Assembly: GCF_011087585.1 (NCBI RefSeq)
Contig: NZ_VJOT01000043.1
Span: 43,562-107,561, forward strand
Origin: Neochlamydia sp. AcF84
GTDB taxonomy: Bacteria; Chlamydiota; Chlamydiia; Chlamydiales; Parachlamydiaceae
Direction of reading: 5' to 3'
Length of the DNA stretch: 64,000 nucleotides
In this document: positions 9,219 through 18,159 of the stretch, in pieces
How the letters are laid out: each line of letters opens with the position of its first letter
How positions within the stretch are numbered: the stretch's first letter is position 1
Translations under genes and position numbers: made by a program
Notes under the pieces: generated by a model
The model's input: the letters and a program-made list of their open reading frames with translations, nothing else
Told to the model about the DNA's origin: nothing
The model's database searches: none

Positions 9219-9239
9219 AGAGCCGAAGGCTCTATTTTC
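9219..9239. terminator. Small hairpin with T-rich flanks, probably bidirectional
   Basis: AGAGCC at 9219-9224 pairs with GGCTCT at 9228-9233 around a 3-base loop. ATTTT follows on the plus strand and TTTTT on the minus strand. It sits between the chaperone-like gene (ends 9097) and dnaQ (starts 9379) and would separate their transcripts. Confidence 0.45.
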
Positions 9240-9378
9240 CTTCTCTTAAAACATGTTAAGCTAATTACCATGATCAGTTGATATAATATCTTTAAATTTT
9301 TCAAAATGGAAAGTAGTTAAGAAAAATATAGAAAGATTTTAAGGTAAAATAATAACGTTAAAAGGATACTGCCTCATT

Positions 9379-10071
9379 ATGCCAAGACGTGCTATTTTTT
9401 ATGACACTGAAACGACAGGTATTAAAGCTGATAGGGATCGTATTATCGAGATTGCAGCTTTTGATCCTGTAAATAATATTTCTTTTGAGAAGCTGATTAA
9501 TCCAGGATGCCCTATTCCTGCTGAAGCTACTGCAGTTCACAATATTACGGATGAGATGGTTGCCGAATGCGCCAGCTTTGCACAGGTGGGGCAAGAGTTT
9601 ATAGACTTTTGTGAAGGCGATGTCATTTTGATTGCCCATAATAATGATGCTTTTGATCTTCATTTTCTTCGTCAAGAGTTTGGGCGTCATCAAATTCATA
9701 TGCCCGCATGGTCATTTCTAGATTCTTTAAAATGGGCAAGACGTTATCGTCCCGATCTTCCTAAACATACTTTACAATTTTTAAGAGAAATTTATCAAAT
9801 AGAAGCAAACAAAGCCCACCGAGCCCTTGATGATGTTATTGTCTTGCATCAAGTCTTCTCTTTAATGACGGATGATTTAGATATGGAAACCATCTTTAAA
9901 TTAATTAATAAACCTCGCGAACTTCATCATATGCCTTTCGGTAAGCATCAAGGGGTTCCATTGAAAGATGTACCGCGTGATTATATTAAATGGCTTGCTA
10001 GCTCAGGAGCTTTTGATAAAGCCGAAAATACAGAATTAAAAAATTGCTTTGAAAAACTTGGCTACCTTTAA
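9379..10071 (+). CDS. dnaQ: DnaQ-like 3'-5' exonuclease with C-terminal DUF3820-type domain
   Basis: This DEDDh exonuclease shows all motifs: Exo I (FYDTETTGI, D9 and E11 as metal ligands), Exo II (LIAHNNDAFDLHFL) and Exo III (AHRALDD, histidine general base). About 175 residues of nuclease are followed by a short C-terminal domain (MPFGKHQGVPLKDVPRDYIKWL, about 193-214) typical of DUF3820, common on chlamydial DnaQ-like proteins. It may be the proofreading epsilon subunit of DNA polymerase III, or a stand-alone exonuclease. Its place after a CT260-like gene matches CT261. The ATG at 9379 has AAAGGA about 13 bases upstream. The next gene begins 14 bases after its stop. Confidence 0.85.
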   Translation: MPRRAIFYDTETTGIKADRDRIIEIAAFDPVNNISFEKLINPGCPIPAEATAVHNITDEMVAECASFAQVGQEFIDFCEGDVILIAHNNDAFDLHFLRQEFGRHQIHMPAWSFLDSLKWARRYRPDLPKHTLQFLREIYQIEANKAHRALDDVIVLHQVFSLMTDDLDMETIFKLINKPRELHHMPFGKHQGVPLKDVPRDYIKWLASSGAFDKAENTELKNCFEKLGYL

Positions 10072-10085
10072 CCATTTGTATATGT

Positions 10086-10907
10086 ATGAAGATTTGTATC
10101 ATAGGATGTGGCTATGTAGGAAGATCGGCAGCTATAAAATGGAAAAAGGAGGGACATGAGATTACCGTAACCACACGTTGCTTAAAAAAAGCGTCGGAAT
10201 TAAGAAAGTGGATAGATCATGTTTATATTTTGGATGGGGATTGGCAAAAATTGCTAGAAAAACAAGATGTTGTTATCTTGGCTGTAGCTCCTGATAGCCC
10301 TGCAGATTATAAGTTAACTTATCTATGTACAGCTGAGAAGCTAGTGAAGGCTCTTAAAAATACGCATGTCTCTCATGTGATCTATACAGGCAGCTCTTCG
10401 GTTTATGGTGAGCAAGGAGGGTTATGGGTAGATGAAGAGACTAAACCTCAACCTACTCAAACAAATAGCAAAATTTTATTGTCTACCGAAGAAATACTAT
10501 TTCAAGCCACTACTTCCTACCGCCAAATATGTGTATTCCGTTTAGGAGAGATTTATGGGCCAGGACGTTCAATCGTAGAGCGCGTTAAACGTATGTTAGG
10601 CACTGCTTGCGCAGGTACAGGGGATAATTTTACTAATCTTATCTATCTTGATGAGATTGTTTCCGCTATGACTTATGCCAAGCAAAATAAGCTAGCAGGA
10701 ATCTATAACCTTTGCGATGATTTTCATATTCCTCGTAAAGAGCTGTATAAGAAGATTAGTAAATTCTATGGCTGGCCTGATATACAATGGAATCCTTCAT
10801 TGCAAAGTTCTTTCCATGGGAATAAAAGAGTTTCTAATAGAAAGATAAAGGCGGCAGGCTGGCAAATCAACAAGGAAAATAGTGGTTTGCGCAGCATTCT
10901 TCTTTAA
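10086..10907 (+). CDS. NAD(P)-dependent epimerase/dehydratase-like protein (YeeZ-like extended SDR)
   Basis: The Rossmann signature GCGYVG at residues 7-12 starts the protein. A TGSSSVYG segment near residue 100 supplies the SDR-type Ser/Tyr region, and RLGEIYGPGR near 155 is typical of NAD-dependent nucleotide-sugar epimerase relatives. At 273 residues it fits the short YeeZ/YbjS-type subgroup, whose substrates are largely unknown. It is tightly linked to dnaQ (14-base gap) and probably co-transcribed with it. The exact reaction cannot be read from the sequence. Confidence 0.72.
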   Translation: MKICIIGCGYVGRSAAIKWKKEGHEITVTTRCLKKASELRKWIDHVYILDGDWQKLLEKQDVVILAVAPDSPADYKLTYLCTAEKLVKALKNTHVSHVIYTGSSSVYGEQGGLWVDEETKPQPTQTNSKILLSTEEILFQATTSYRQICVFRLGEIYGPGRSIVERVKRMLGTACAGTGDNFTNLIYLDEIVSAMTYAKQNKLAGIYNLCDDFHIPRKELYKKISKFYGWPDIQWNPSLQSSFHGNKRVSNRKIKAAGWQINKENSGLRSILL

Positions 10908-11013
10908 AAGTGTGTTTTTGAGCGCTTAACGATAAATGAGGAGAAAGGAGAGAAAGCCAAACAAAAGTAAGGAGGCGTTTTTAGAGCTGAAAGTAAGCGT
11001 ATTAAAATTCTTA

Positions 11014-12942
11014 TTAATCAATGATATCAGCGTCTACCATTTTCTGAATAAGTTCTTTAACTTCTTTTTCTGTATAAATACCATTAGCACATTTTTGTCC
11101 TACTATTTTCATCCCTCTTAATAAAGCTTGTTCGAAGTTGTGGACGTTGTAATAACGATTAAATTTTTTATCTTTGAAAATCTTATGATGCTTAGGCCCT
11201 TCAGGCTTGTTCCAAACTTTATCTATCTTTATTCCATGATCTTTAGCATATTCCCTGGCTTGTAAATCTTCAAAGATTTCAACAAGCTTTTCAATATTTT
11301 TTTCCTTACTGAGATGTGGATTAATTTTCATTATTTCTGCCAGCGGTTCTTTCCCTATGCATTCGCTTTGTGATTCCGAGGCTACCCAATTATCGCACAG
11401 ATATGTATAGCGAGCTTCTAAGCAATAATTATAGGAGGAGAATGCTTGGTTGAAGAATTCCTTTAAACGATCATTAGCCTTGGCTTTTTGATAAGTGGTG
11501 AAAAATAGTTTTGCAGAAGTTTTAATTAAAAACTTTATGGTCTCTTTAGACTGTTCGGTATGTAAGTAGACGCCTGTTAGATCGTAGATATAGGTTCCAG
11601 AATCATAAAAAGAATGTTTAAGATAATAATCCCACAGCTGGAAGCGTTTAGAGTAGATCTTGAAGAATCCGTGAATGGTTTGTTTGATATGATCATAAGC
11701 TCTTAGGTTGCCGGTATCATGAATGTGATCGAGGTCTTTTAGCATTTCTAGATAGAGGGCATTTAGCTTATTTGATACCAGGATCTTTTCCTGGGGAGGG
11801 GGAGCAATTGCTGTAGGTTTATTATTAGCAATTATAGGTAAAAAATTAAGAGGTTTAGCAATCGGATTAAAGAAGTTAATATGATTAAAATTAGGCCTGT
11901 TTAAAAGAGGTTTAAGAGGAATATTGGGGTTTACTTGCCCTTCCCAAATATTTAATAAGCCGGCTAAATATTTTTCCAATTTTATCATTTTTTCGTAAGT
12001 CATTTTCTTTTTTATATTATTCTTGCCATATTTTTTGCCTATAAACTGTTCTCTCCTTAAATAATCGTTAAATTTTGCGCGGCTGGCAAAATCCACGTAA
12101 AAATTATTTTCCTTACGATTGCTTGTGGTATGCATTTCCACTTCTTTAATAAACTTTTCAAATGTTTTCCATATAAGCTCCTCTTTTCCCCTTAATTTTT
12201 TTTCTTTCTTCGCTTTAAAAGCATGAAGACGGTTCAATTTTGTTTGAAAATTTTTATCTTTTTCGTTAAATGCTTTTTTAAAGAAAAGATCAGTTATTCC
12301 CTTCCGGTGAGCATAACAATATTTTTTATAAAGAATCTGGGGAGCCTTTGAGATGGCTTCAATTGTCTTAGCATTGAGAGGTTGTTTATCAAGCTTAAGG
12401 CCCGTTTTATCATAGATCAAACGGCGTATTGTATGTGGGGGTTCTCCTTGCAAAAATATCTTATTAATAGGGGAAAAACAGGCAGATAGTAAGCAAAAAG
12501 ATTCGATGCTTTTTAAAATTTTATAAGTTTGCAATTCATTTTCATTAGCGTCTAATTCAGCTTTTATGTGGATAAACTTCTCTAACAAATTGGGTTCAAT
12601 TTTCATATAGGTATAAAAAGTGTCTTCCAGTGTGTTTTCTAATCTACTAAGACTTATTCTCAGATGACACAGATTAGCAATCTTTTTTAAAAGGATGTAA
12701 AACCACCTACATAAAGGATGCATGGTATCACAAGGCTTAGTAGGAAGAGCATCTAAACGTTTAAGTAAATATTTAAGCTGATGGCTTTGTTGAAGGGTAA
12801 GTGTGCCTTTCGTAGGGTTTTGCAAGGTAGCACAACATATTAAAAGTAGCTTGCGTTCTTGCTGAGTTAAGCTTTTTTTTTGATTATGATCGCAATAGTT
12901 TCTTGCTTTATAAACAGCTCTGTAAGCTTCATTAATTTTCAT
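11014..12942 (-). CDS. Large lineage-specific protein, unknown function
   Basis: I do not recognise this 642-residue basic protein. It appears soluble and mostly helical. A Pro/Asn-rich stretch near residues 340-395 (LKPLLNRPNFNHINFFNPIA, then IANNKPTAIAPPPQEK) divides an N-terminal helical part from a C-terminal part. There is no signal peptide, membrane segment or catalytic motif. It is convergent with the preceding plus-strand epimerase gene and is flanked on the other side by a 750-base gap. A secreted host-interaction protein is possible, but nothing in the sequence proves it. Confidence 0.65.
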   Translation of the reverse strand: MKINEAYRAVYKARNYCDHNQKKSLTQQERKLLLICCATLQNPTKGTLTLQQSHQLKYLLKRLDALPTKPCDTMHPLCRWFYILLKKIANLCHLRISLSRLENTLEDTFYTYMKIEPNLLEKFIHIKAELDANENELQTYKILKSIESFCLLSACFSPINKIFLQGEPPHTIRRLIYDKTGLKLDKQPLNAKTIEAISKAPQILYKKYCYAHRKGITDLFFKKAFNEKDKNFQTKLNRLHAFKAKKEKKLRGKEELIWKTFEKFIKEVEMHTTSNRKENNFYVDFASRAKFNDYLRREQFIGKKYGKNNIKKKMTYEKMIKLEKYLAGLLNIWEGQVNPNIPLKPLLNRPNFNHINFFNPIAKPLNFLPIIANNKPTAIAPPPQEKILVSNKLNALYLEMLKDLDHIHDTGNLRAYDHIKQTIHGFFKIYSKRFQLWDYYLKHSFYDSGTYIYDLTGVYLHTEQSKETIKFLIKTSAKLFFTTYQKAKANDRLKEFFNQAFSSYNYCLEARYTYLCDNWVASESQSECIGKEPLAEIMKINPHLSKEKNIEKLVEIFEDLQAREYAKDHGIKIDKVWNKPEGPKHHKIFKDKKFNRYYNVHNFEQALLRGMKIVGQKCANGIYTEKEVKELIQKMVDADIID

Positions 12943-13589
12943 TGTTTACTCCCTTTTTTAAGGGTAATTGTTCTCTTAATTTAAATAAATATTAATAAAT
13001 TTTAGGAGAGCATCTCTGTAAATTTAGGATTACAAAATAGATGGCAAAATTTTTATCGCCTATTTATTTATAAACTAATTATTTTAATAAATTTAAAAGT
13101 TTATAAAATTTATTCAAAAAATTGAACCTTTTTTTTATGATTTTAAGGGGGACAATAGATAAAAGCTATATATAAATGCGAGGAATAATAAAATAAGTTC
13201 CAAAAAGTCTACCCATGCAGATTACCTTCCCAAACATCCTTTAACCTATGCAAAATTTGGCTATCTAACAAGTTTAAACCTAATCAAGAGAAGTTTCAGA
13301 TTTTAAGAGTTTAATTAAAAATGCGCTTTTTTTGAACTTAGCTGGAGTCATTTAAAAGCATGGTAAATAGGTGTGTCCAATAGAGGAAGAATAGGATTGT
13401 TAATTTAAAAACATCTAGAAGCTAACGAGGATTATAAGGGTATTTGATAAGCAAGGTAAACAATAATCCTACTATAAAACATCCTTTTTCCTCATTAAAG
13501 AGTGCAAATTTCGCCCTTTTTTGCTTTCCCTTCTATTTTCTCAAGCTGCTTGCTGCCTCATCCAAAAAGCATGCTGCCGAATAAAAGTC
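12943..13589. other. AT-rich intergenic region before the Fic locus
   Basis: This stretch of about 650 bases lies between the divergent 642-residue gene and the Fic-locus operator. No credible open frame or RNA gene is visible. AT content is very high around 13000-13140. Both divergent promoters should be here. Confidence 0.35.
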
Positions 13590-13645
13590 AGTATGGCCGT
13601 ATTTAAATTAATACGGCCATACTTCTTGAAAAATGGCCGTATTTA
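13590..13645. promoter_or_regulatory. Palindromic operator plus extra half-site upstream of the HTH-Fic operon
   Basis: A 34-bp inverted repeat covers 13590-13623. Its arms AGTATGGCCGTATT and AATACGGCCATACT are perfectly complementary around a short AT-rich centre. A third copy of the core, ATGGCCGTATTTAA, follows at about 13633-13646. The array ends about 45 bases before the ATG of the winged-helix gene. The arrangement strongly suggests an autoregulatory operator bound by the HTH protein encoded immediately downstream. Confidence 0.75.
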
Positions 13646-13691
13646 ATTTAACATCCTTCTAAGTTACGAAAACAGGGCAAAGTTAAAGACA

Positions 13692-13913
13692 ATGAAAAAC
13701 ACTCAAGATAAAAAGCTGGCCCTACTCCAGCAGTTAAGCCAAGAGGTAGAACCTATTAGCTTACCTCTTTTGCTTGAAAAACTAGGCAGCGGTTATGCCG
13801 AGCGAAGTGTACGAAGATGGTTGGCGGAGATGATAAGTGAAGGGCTGCTGGAACGAATTGGGCAAAAACGAGGAACAAAATACTATGCTATACAGCTTGC
13901 TAAACGAGAATGA
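13692..13913 (+). CDS. Winged-helix DNA-binding protein of the Fic locus
   Basis: This 73-residue protein has a helix-turn-helix pattern (LPLLLEKLGSGYAERSVRRW) followed by a wing (LLERIGQKRGTKYYAI). It resembles the DNA-binding domains fused or adjacent to Fic proteins and would act as an autorepressor of the locus. The stop overlaps the start of the fic gene (ATGA at 13910-13913), so the two were translated as a coupled pair. A triple-copy palindromic element lies just upstream. Confidence 0.75.
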   Translation: MKNTQDKKLALLQQLSQEVEPISLPLLLEKLGSGYAERSVRRWLAEMISEGLLERIGQKRGTKYYAIQLAKRE

Positions 13914-15043
13914 GCAAAGCAAGTAGTTGCTTTGGAACAGCTAGCACAAAAGCCATTCAACAAGTGAGACGTCCTCTTTATGAACGCACACCGCTGGCCT
14001 ACAATGATCAATGGTTTGAGGCTTATCAGCCAAATATTACTTTTTACCTTTCCTTAGATGATAGAAGGCAATTACAAAAAGCAGGACAACGCTCTAAACA
14101 GGAAGACCCGGCAGGTACTTATGCTCATCAAATTTTTATTCGCTTACTTATCGATTTTTCCTATAACTCCTCCAGGTTGGAAGGTAACACCTATTCCTTG
14201 CTGGATACTCAACGCCTAGTCCTGGAAGGGACGAGCGTGGAAGGCAAGCTGGATGAAGAAAAAATTATGATCCTTAATCATAAAGAAGCTATCCGTTATA
14301 TGGTAGACAATGCTCCCAGGTTAGAGGCGACGGAGCAGACTATCTGTACTTTGCATTACCTTCTTTCAGACGGATTAGTAGAGGCCCGGTATGCCGGAAA
14401 AATCAGAGATCATGGAGTTCGCCTAGGTGGGTCCACCTATATTCCTTTTGAAGATAAAAAGTAGCTGCACGTACGCCTTAATCGCCTTATTGAAAAAGCA
14501 GCGGTAATTATAAATCCTTTTGAGCAAAGCCTATTTTTGCTGGTTCATCTAACCTATTTGCAAGGATTTTCTGATGTAAATAAACGCACGGCGCGGCTTA
14601 GCGCAAATATTCCGTTAATCAAAAGTAATTTTGTTCCTTTATCCTTTAATGATGTAGGAAGAGAGGATTATCCCTCCGCGGTAATTGCGATCTACGAACT
14701 ACAAGATATTCGTCCGCTCCTGGATTTATATATGTTCTCATATATGCGAACCTGCTCCATGTATGATTCAACGGTGAAAGCCTTAGGATTTGATGAAATA
14801 CGGGTACGTTATCGACAGCAAAGACGTGCTCTTATCCGCGCTGTTATCCTTAATCAACTCACCAACGAAGAGTTGCAAAAATACATTTTTTCTCAATCTT
14901 TAAAATTGCTCAATAAAGAAGAGCAAGCTTTTTTCATAGAAGATGTGATGGAAGATCTTAAAGAAATAGATCAAAGCCGGCTTGCAGGGCTTGGAATCAC
15001 ACCAGAGCAGCTAAAGGCTTGGCAGAATTTATCTAAATCTTGA
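13910..15043 (+). pseudogene. Fic-family AMP-transferase gene interrupted by an in-frame TAG
   Basis: The N-terminal half (13910-14464) contains the Fic inhibitory-helix motif (S-x-x-x-E-G/N, seen as SSRLEGN), typical of self-inhibited class II Fic proteins. A TAG at 14462-14464 stops translation. The same frame continues without any shift from 14465 to 15043 and holds the catalytic Fic loop (HLTYLQGFSDVNKRTAR), a variant of HPFxxGN(G/K)R with the catalytic histidine and N-K-R present. A single nonsense base change therefore separates the inhibitory from the catalytic half. Family members usually AMPylate a protein hydroxyl. If the TAG is real the enzyme is inactive, unless the second half is translated from an internal start (TTG at 14537), which would already lack the inhibitory helix. 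Confidence 0.8.
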
Positions 15044-15353
15044 AAATTACGCCAATGTTATAAAGATAAAAGCTCATATCTTCTCAACGGATATGAATCT
15101 TATTAAGTGTAAGCCTAGCCCTTGGAAGATCTCTTTAGCGCTAATCTTGCTGATCTATATAGTCCTCATAAGAAAATGCTCATTCAATTGATAAAGGTTA
15201 TGCTGTTTAAAGGAAAAAATTTCACGCTTTGGAGGAGGAAAGAATAAAGCGTTAACTTAAAGGAGCCTACTTAGTGAAGCTGAAGTAAAGCACAAAGTCC
15301 CTGATTGAGGTTAAGCAGCCTCCTCCCATTAAAATTTTTTAATTGGCTGTGAT
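15044..15353. other. Convergent intergenic region between the fic remnant and queC
   Basis: This 310-base gap lies between two converging genes. I see no open frame, RNA gene or strong hairpin in it. Confidence 0.35.
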
Positions 15354-16070
15354 TTAAGATTTAACATTTAATAAAACACTCGGATTAGCTTCTTTAAACT
15401 CTTGCAGGCCTTGATTACGGAGCCTACAAGCAGGGCATTGTTGGCAGCCTGCTTTGGAAATCCCTTCATAGCAGGTAATCGTGGTATTTAAGAGGTATTC
15501 AAGGATACCTAATCGATAAGCTATTTCCAAGGTTTCCTTTTTAGTCATAGATACTAAAGGAGTTAAAATTTTAAAGTGCGGATTGGCTAGGTCTATACGC
15601 AAAATTTTCTGCTTAAGGTCAAAATATTCTCGAGAACAATCTCGATAGCCTGAATAGTTACCTTCCACGCCGATCACCCCTAAATAGATAGAGGAAGCTC
15701 CAAGATAATCCGCATAAATGGCTCCCAGGCGTGCCATTAATCCATTTCGGCCTACTACTAACGTATTGGGAGTAGTTGGCGGATCTTTTTCGATGGCTAT
15801 CGCTTGGTTAATTAGCGCATTGGCGGTAATTTGACTTAAGCAGCTTAAGTTAAGAGTGGCATGCTCGACATTCCAATCTTTGCAAATTTTTTCGGCTTGT
15901 ATAATTTCAGAAGCATGCCGTTGGCCGTAGCAAAAAGAGAGGCTAGTCACTGCGTCTTTTCCAAGCTCTTGTATGGCAAGCGCTAAACAGATAGAAGAAT
16001 CCATACCCCCTGAATGAATAACAACTGCCTTCTTTTTTCTCATTTCCCCCTTAGGATGTTTGGTTGGCAT
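15354..16070 (-). CDS. queC: 7-cyano-7-deazaguanine synthase QueC
   Basis: QueC converts 7-carboxy-7-deazaguanine to preQ0 with ATP and ammonia, a step in queuosine tRNA modification. The PP-loop ATP-binding motif HSGGMDSS lies near residue 20. The C-terminal zinc-binding cysteines (C-x-x-C pattern in GCQQCPACRL, plus CYEG just before) are present. The length of 238 is normal. The start at 16070 overlaps the end of the upstream ABC transporter by 20 bases, implying co-transcription. A Met ten residues in (16043), preceded by AAGGGGG, is a good alternative start. No other queuosine genes are nearby. Confidence 0.93.
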   Translation of the reverse strand: MPTKHPKGEMRKKKAVVIHSGGMDSSICLALAIQELGKDAVTSLSFCYGQRHASEIIQAEKICKDWNVEHATLNLSCLSQITANALINQAIAIEKDPPTTPNTLVVGRNGLMARLGAIYADYLGASSIYLGVIGVEGNYSGYRDCSREYFDLKQKILRIDLANPHFKILTPLVSMTKKETLEIAYRLGILEYLLNTTITCYEGISKAGCQQCPACRLRNQGLQEFKEANPSVLLNVKS

Positions 16071-17970
16071 GATACATATGCTCCCACATTTTTTTAAAGC
16101 CAGGGCAATTTTGTAGCAATTCCTCTTTAGTACCTTCGGCTAGTTTTTCTCCTTTTTCTAGATAGATAATCTTATCAGCGTCTTCAATGGTAGAGAGACG
16201 ATGAGCAATAATGATTTGAGTGACTTGCCCTCGTAGTTGATGAATTGCATTTTTAATATGTATTTCACTAATAGCATCTAAAGCGGAGGTGGCCTCGTCC
16301 ATAATAAGGATAGGAGCATTTTTAGCTAAAGCCCGCGCTATAGCTAGGCGTTGTTGCTGGCCGCCTGATAAATTTTTTCCTGTTTCAGCTAATTCTGTGT
16401 CATACCCATTAGGTAATTGAAGGATAAATTCTTCAGCGTAAGCTTTTTTAGCGGCATTTTCAATTTGCTGGATAGATAAGTTTTTTCCATAAGAAATATT
16501 TTCAGCTACTGTATCAAGGAAAAGAAAGGGTTTTTGAGGAACGAAAGCAATCTGTTCTCTTAGGGATTTCTGAGTAAAAGTTGTGATTGGCTTATTGTTA
16601 ATACGTATTGTTCCTTGCTGAATGTTATACAAACGAGGAAGAAGATGAACAATAGTAGATTTACCTGCTCCGGTAGGCCCTACAATGGCTACTGTGGTGC
16701 CTTTTTCTACTTTGAAACTTAATCCTTTTAAAACCCAATCCTGATCATAGCGAAACCACACATTGTCAAATTCAATAGAATCTTCAAATGTAGCCATCGT
16801 TTCTGCCCCATCGACATCCCGGATGCAGGGAACTAGCTCTAGCACTTCGCACATCCGTTCAGCAGCGGCGATTCCGCGTTGAATATGGCTGTTTTCTTCA
16901 GCAAATTTTTTAATGGGCTCATAAAATATATATAACAAGCCACAATAAAATAGCACTTCAGGTATGCTCATATGGAGCACATACAAACCATACATAAGAG
17001 CAGTCGCTAAGAAAAACATTCCGATGGTATGGATAATTGGGCGAGAAGCAAGATCATAACATGCACTTTTTTTTTCAAGTGCAGCCATTTTTTGATTTTG
17101 ATCTTTGTATTTTTTTAAGGAAAATTCCTCCATTCCAAACAGCTTTACAGTTTGAATACCAGCTAGAAAATCAATTATAACGGAAGCAAAGCGTTCTTGA
17201 TTTTGTTGGATTTGCCTTGAAATGCGTTTAACACGTTTGGCTAGAAAAATAATAGGAAATACAATCAGAGGAAAGCCAATGAATATAATCAAAGATAGTT
17301 TCCAGGAGGTGAGAAAGCACATAAAGAGGGTAGTTAATACAGTAAAAGGCGTTTGAAGGTAGTTAACAAGGCAAGCATTGATAGCTTCAGCGATGGTTGA
17401 GGAATCACTCACTACACGTGCGGACAAGCTGCCAATATGATGATCATGGTAAAATTTTAATGGTAGAGTTTGAATATGTTCAAAATATTGCTGGCGCAAT
17501 TTACTACTAACCCGAATAGCTAAGACTCGTGTCGAGAAGCGATGAGCAAACAGTGTAAGGGCTTTAAAAAAAGCAACAAATACTAAAAATAAAGCAAGGC
17601 TAGATAGATTTTCTTTAATAGGCAATATACGATTGATGCGGCGGGTAGCTTCTTCCAGAAGATTTTTATTTTTAAGCTTAGCCATAAAATGGTCGATCTC
17701 AGCAGAGGTAATATAGCCTTTATGATTGCTATCTAGCTGAGCGAAGCGTTGATGCAGCTCTACCGCGCTTATTTTATCAACTTTTTGCAAAGAACCCTCT
17801 TTTAAGGGAGCAAAAAGCTCAAATACGTCTGGCCCTTTCTTAGTGATTATTCCTAAAGCTAATATTTCTAATTGCGAGGCCACCGTGAGTAATAACATAG
17901 CTAATATAATAAATACTATGAGGGTAGCATGCACATATTTATCAAAAGAAATTTTAAAAATTTTTATCAT
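16051..17970 (-). CDS. msbA: MsbA-like ABC exporter (permease-ATPase half-transporter) with EF-hand-like loop
   Basis: This is a fused ABC exporter: a transmembrane domain of about six helices (roughly residues 15-330) followed by an ATPase domain. The Walker A GPTGAGKST, the signature LSGGQQQR, the Walker B ILIMDEATSALD and the H-loop IIAHRLS are all visible. Position next to accA matches CT264 (annotated msbA), so lipid A or phospholipid flipping is the likely role; substrate is inferred. A 12-residue canonical EF-hand loop (DSNHKGYITSAE) lies between the first two membrane helices, in the part expected to face the periplasm. The ATG at 17970 is preferred over a TTG 24 bases upstream. The gene end overlaps queC. 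Confidence 0.85.
   Translation of the reverse strand: MIKIFKISFDKYVHATLIVFIILAMLLLTVASQLEILALGIITKKGPDVFELFAPLKEGSLQKVDKISAVELHQRFAQLDSNHKGYITSAEIDHFMAKLKNKNLLEEATRRINRILPIKENLSSLALFLVFVAFFKALTLFAHRFSTRVLAIRVSSKLRQQYFEHIQTLPLKFYHDHHIGSLSARVVSDSSTIAEAINACLVNYLQTPFTVLTTLFMCFLTSWKLSLIIFIGFPLIVFPIIFLAKRVKRISRQIQQNQERFASVIIDFLAGIQTVKLFGMEEFSLKKYKDQNQKMAALEKKSACYDLASRPIIHTIGMFFLATALMYGLYVLHMSIPEVLFYCGLLYIFYEPIKKFAEENSHIQRGIAAAERMCEVLELVPCIRDVDGAETMATFEDSIEFDNVWFRYDQDWVLKGLSFKVEKGTTVAIVGPTGAGKSTIVHLLPRLYNIQQGTIRINNKPITTFTQKSLREQIAFVPQKPFLFLDTVAENISYGKNLSIQQIENAAKKAYAEEFILQLPNGYDTELAETGKNLSGGQQQRLAIARALAKNAPILIMDEATSALDAISEIHIKNAIHQLRGQVTQIIIAHRLSTIEDADKIIYLEKGEKLAEGTKEELLQNCPGFKKMWEHMYHANQTS
17698..17733 (-). 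other. EF-hand-like calcium-binding loop within the ABC exporter
   Basis: These 36 bases encode DSNHKGYITSAE, with ligand-type residues at loop positions 1 (D), 3 (N), 5 (K in place of a usual acidic/polar residue), the invariant Gly at 6, Ile at 8 and the bidentate Glu at 12. Flanking segments are amphipathic (ELHQRFAQL before, IDHFMAKL after), as in the two helices of an EF-hand. The lysine at position 5 could weaken calcium binding. Confidence 0.65.
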
Positions 17971-18159
17971 GTTAATATTAAACCTAAAATCCAAGTTGTT
18001 ATATTAGGGCTACATGCGATATAAAGTGAAAAACGAGAAGAGATTAAAGGTTATAAATTAAGGAGTCTTTTCTTATTGTTAAATAATGAGCCCATAAAAA
18101 TAATTCTCTTTCTTTCCTATGATTCTATCTTTTTATCAGAGGTGTAGGTTGAGGCTAGT

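Noticed and set aside
10936..11121. A 61-residue frame after the epimerase gene
   Set aside because: It runs into the 642-residue minus-strand gene and shows no protein-like pattern.
14462..14464. TAG in fic read as pyrrolysine or programmed readthrough
   Set aside because: Nothing suggests a pyrrolysine system here and no readthrough context is apparent; a nonsense mutation is simpler.
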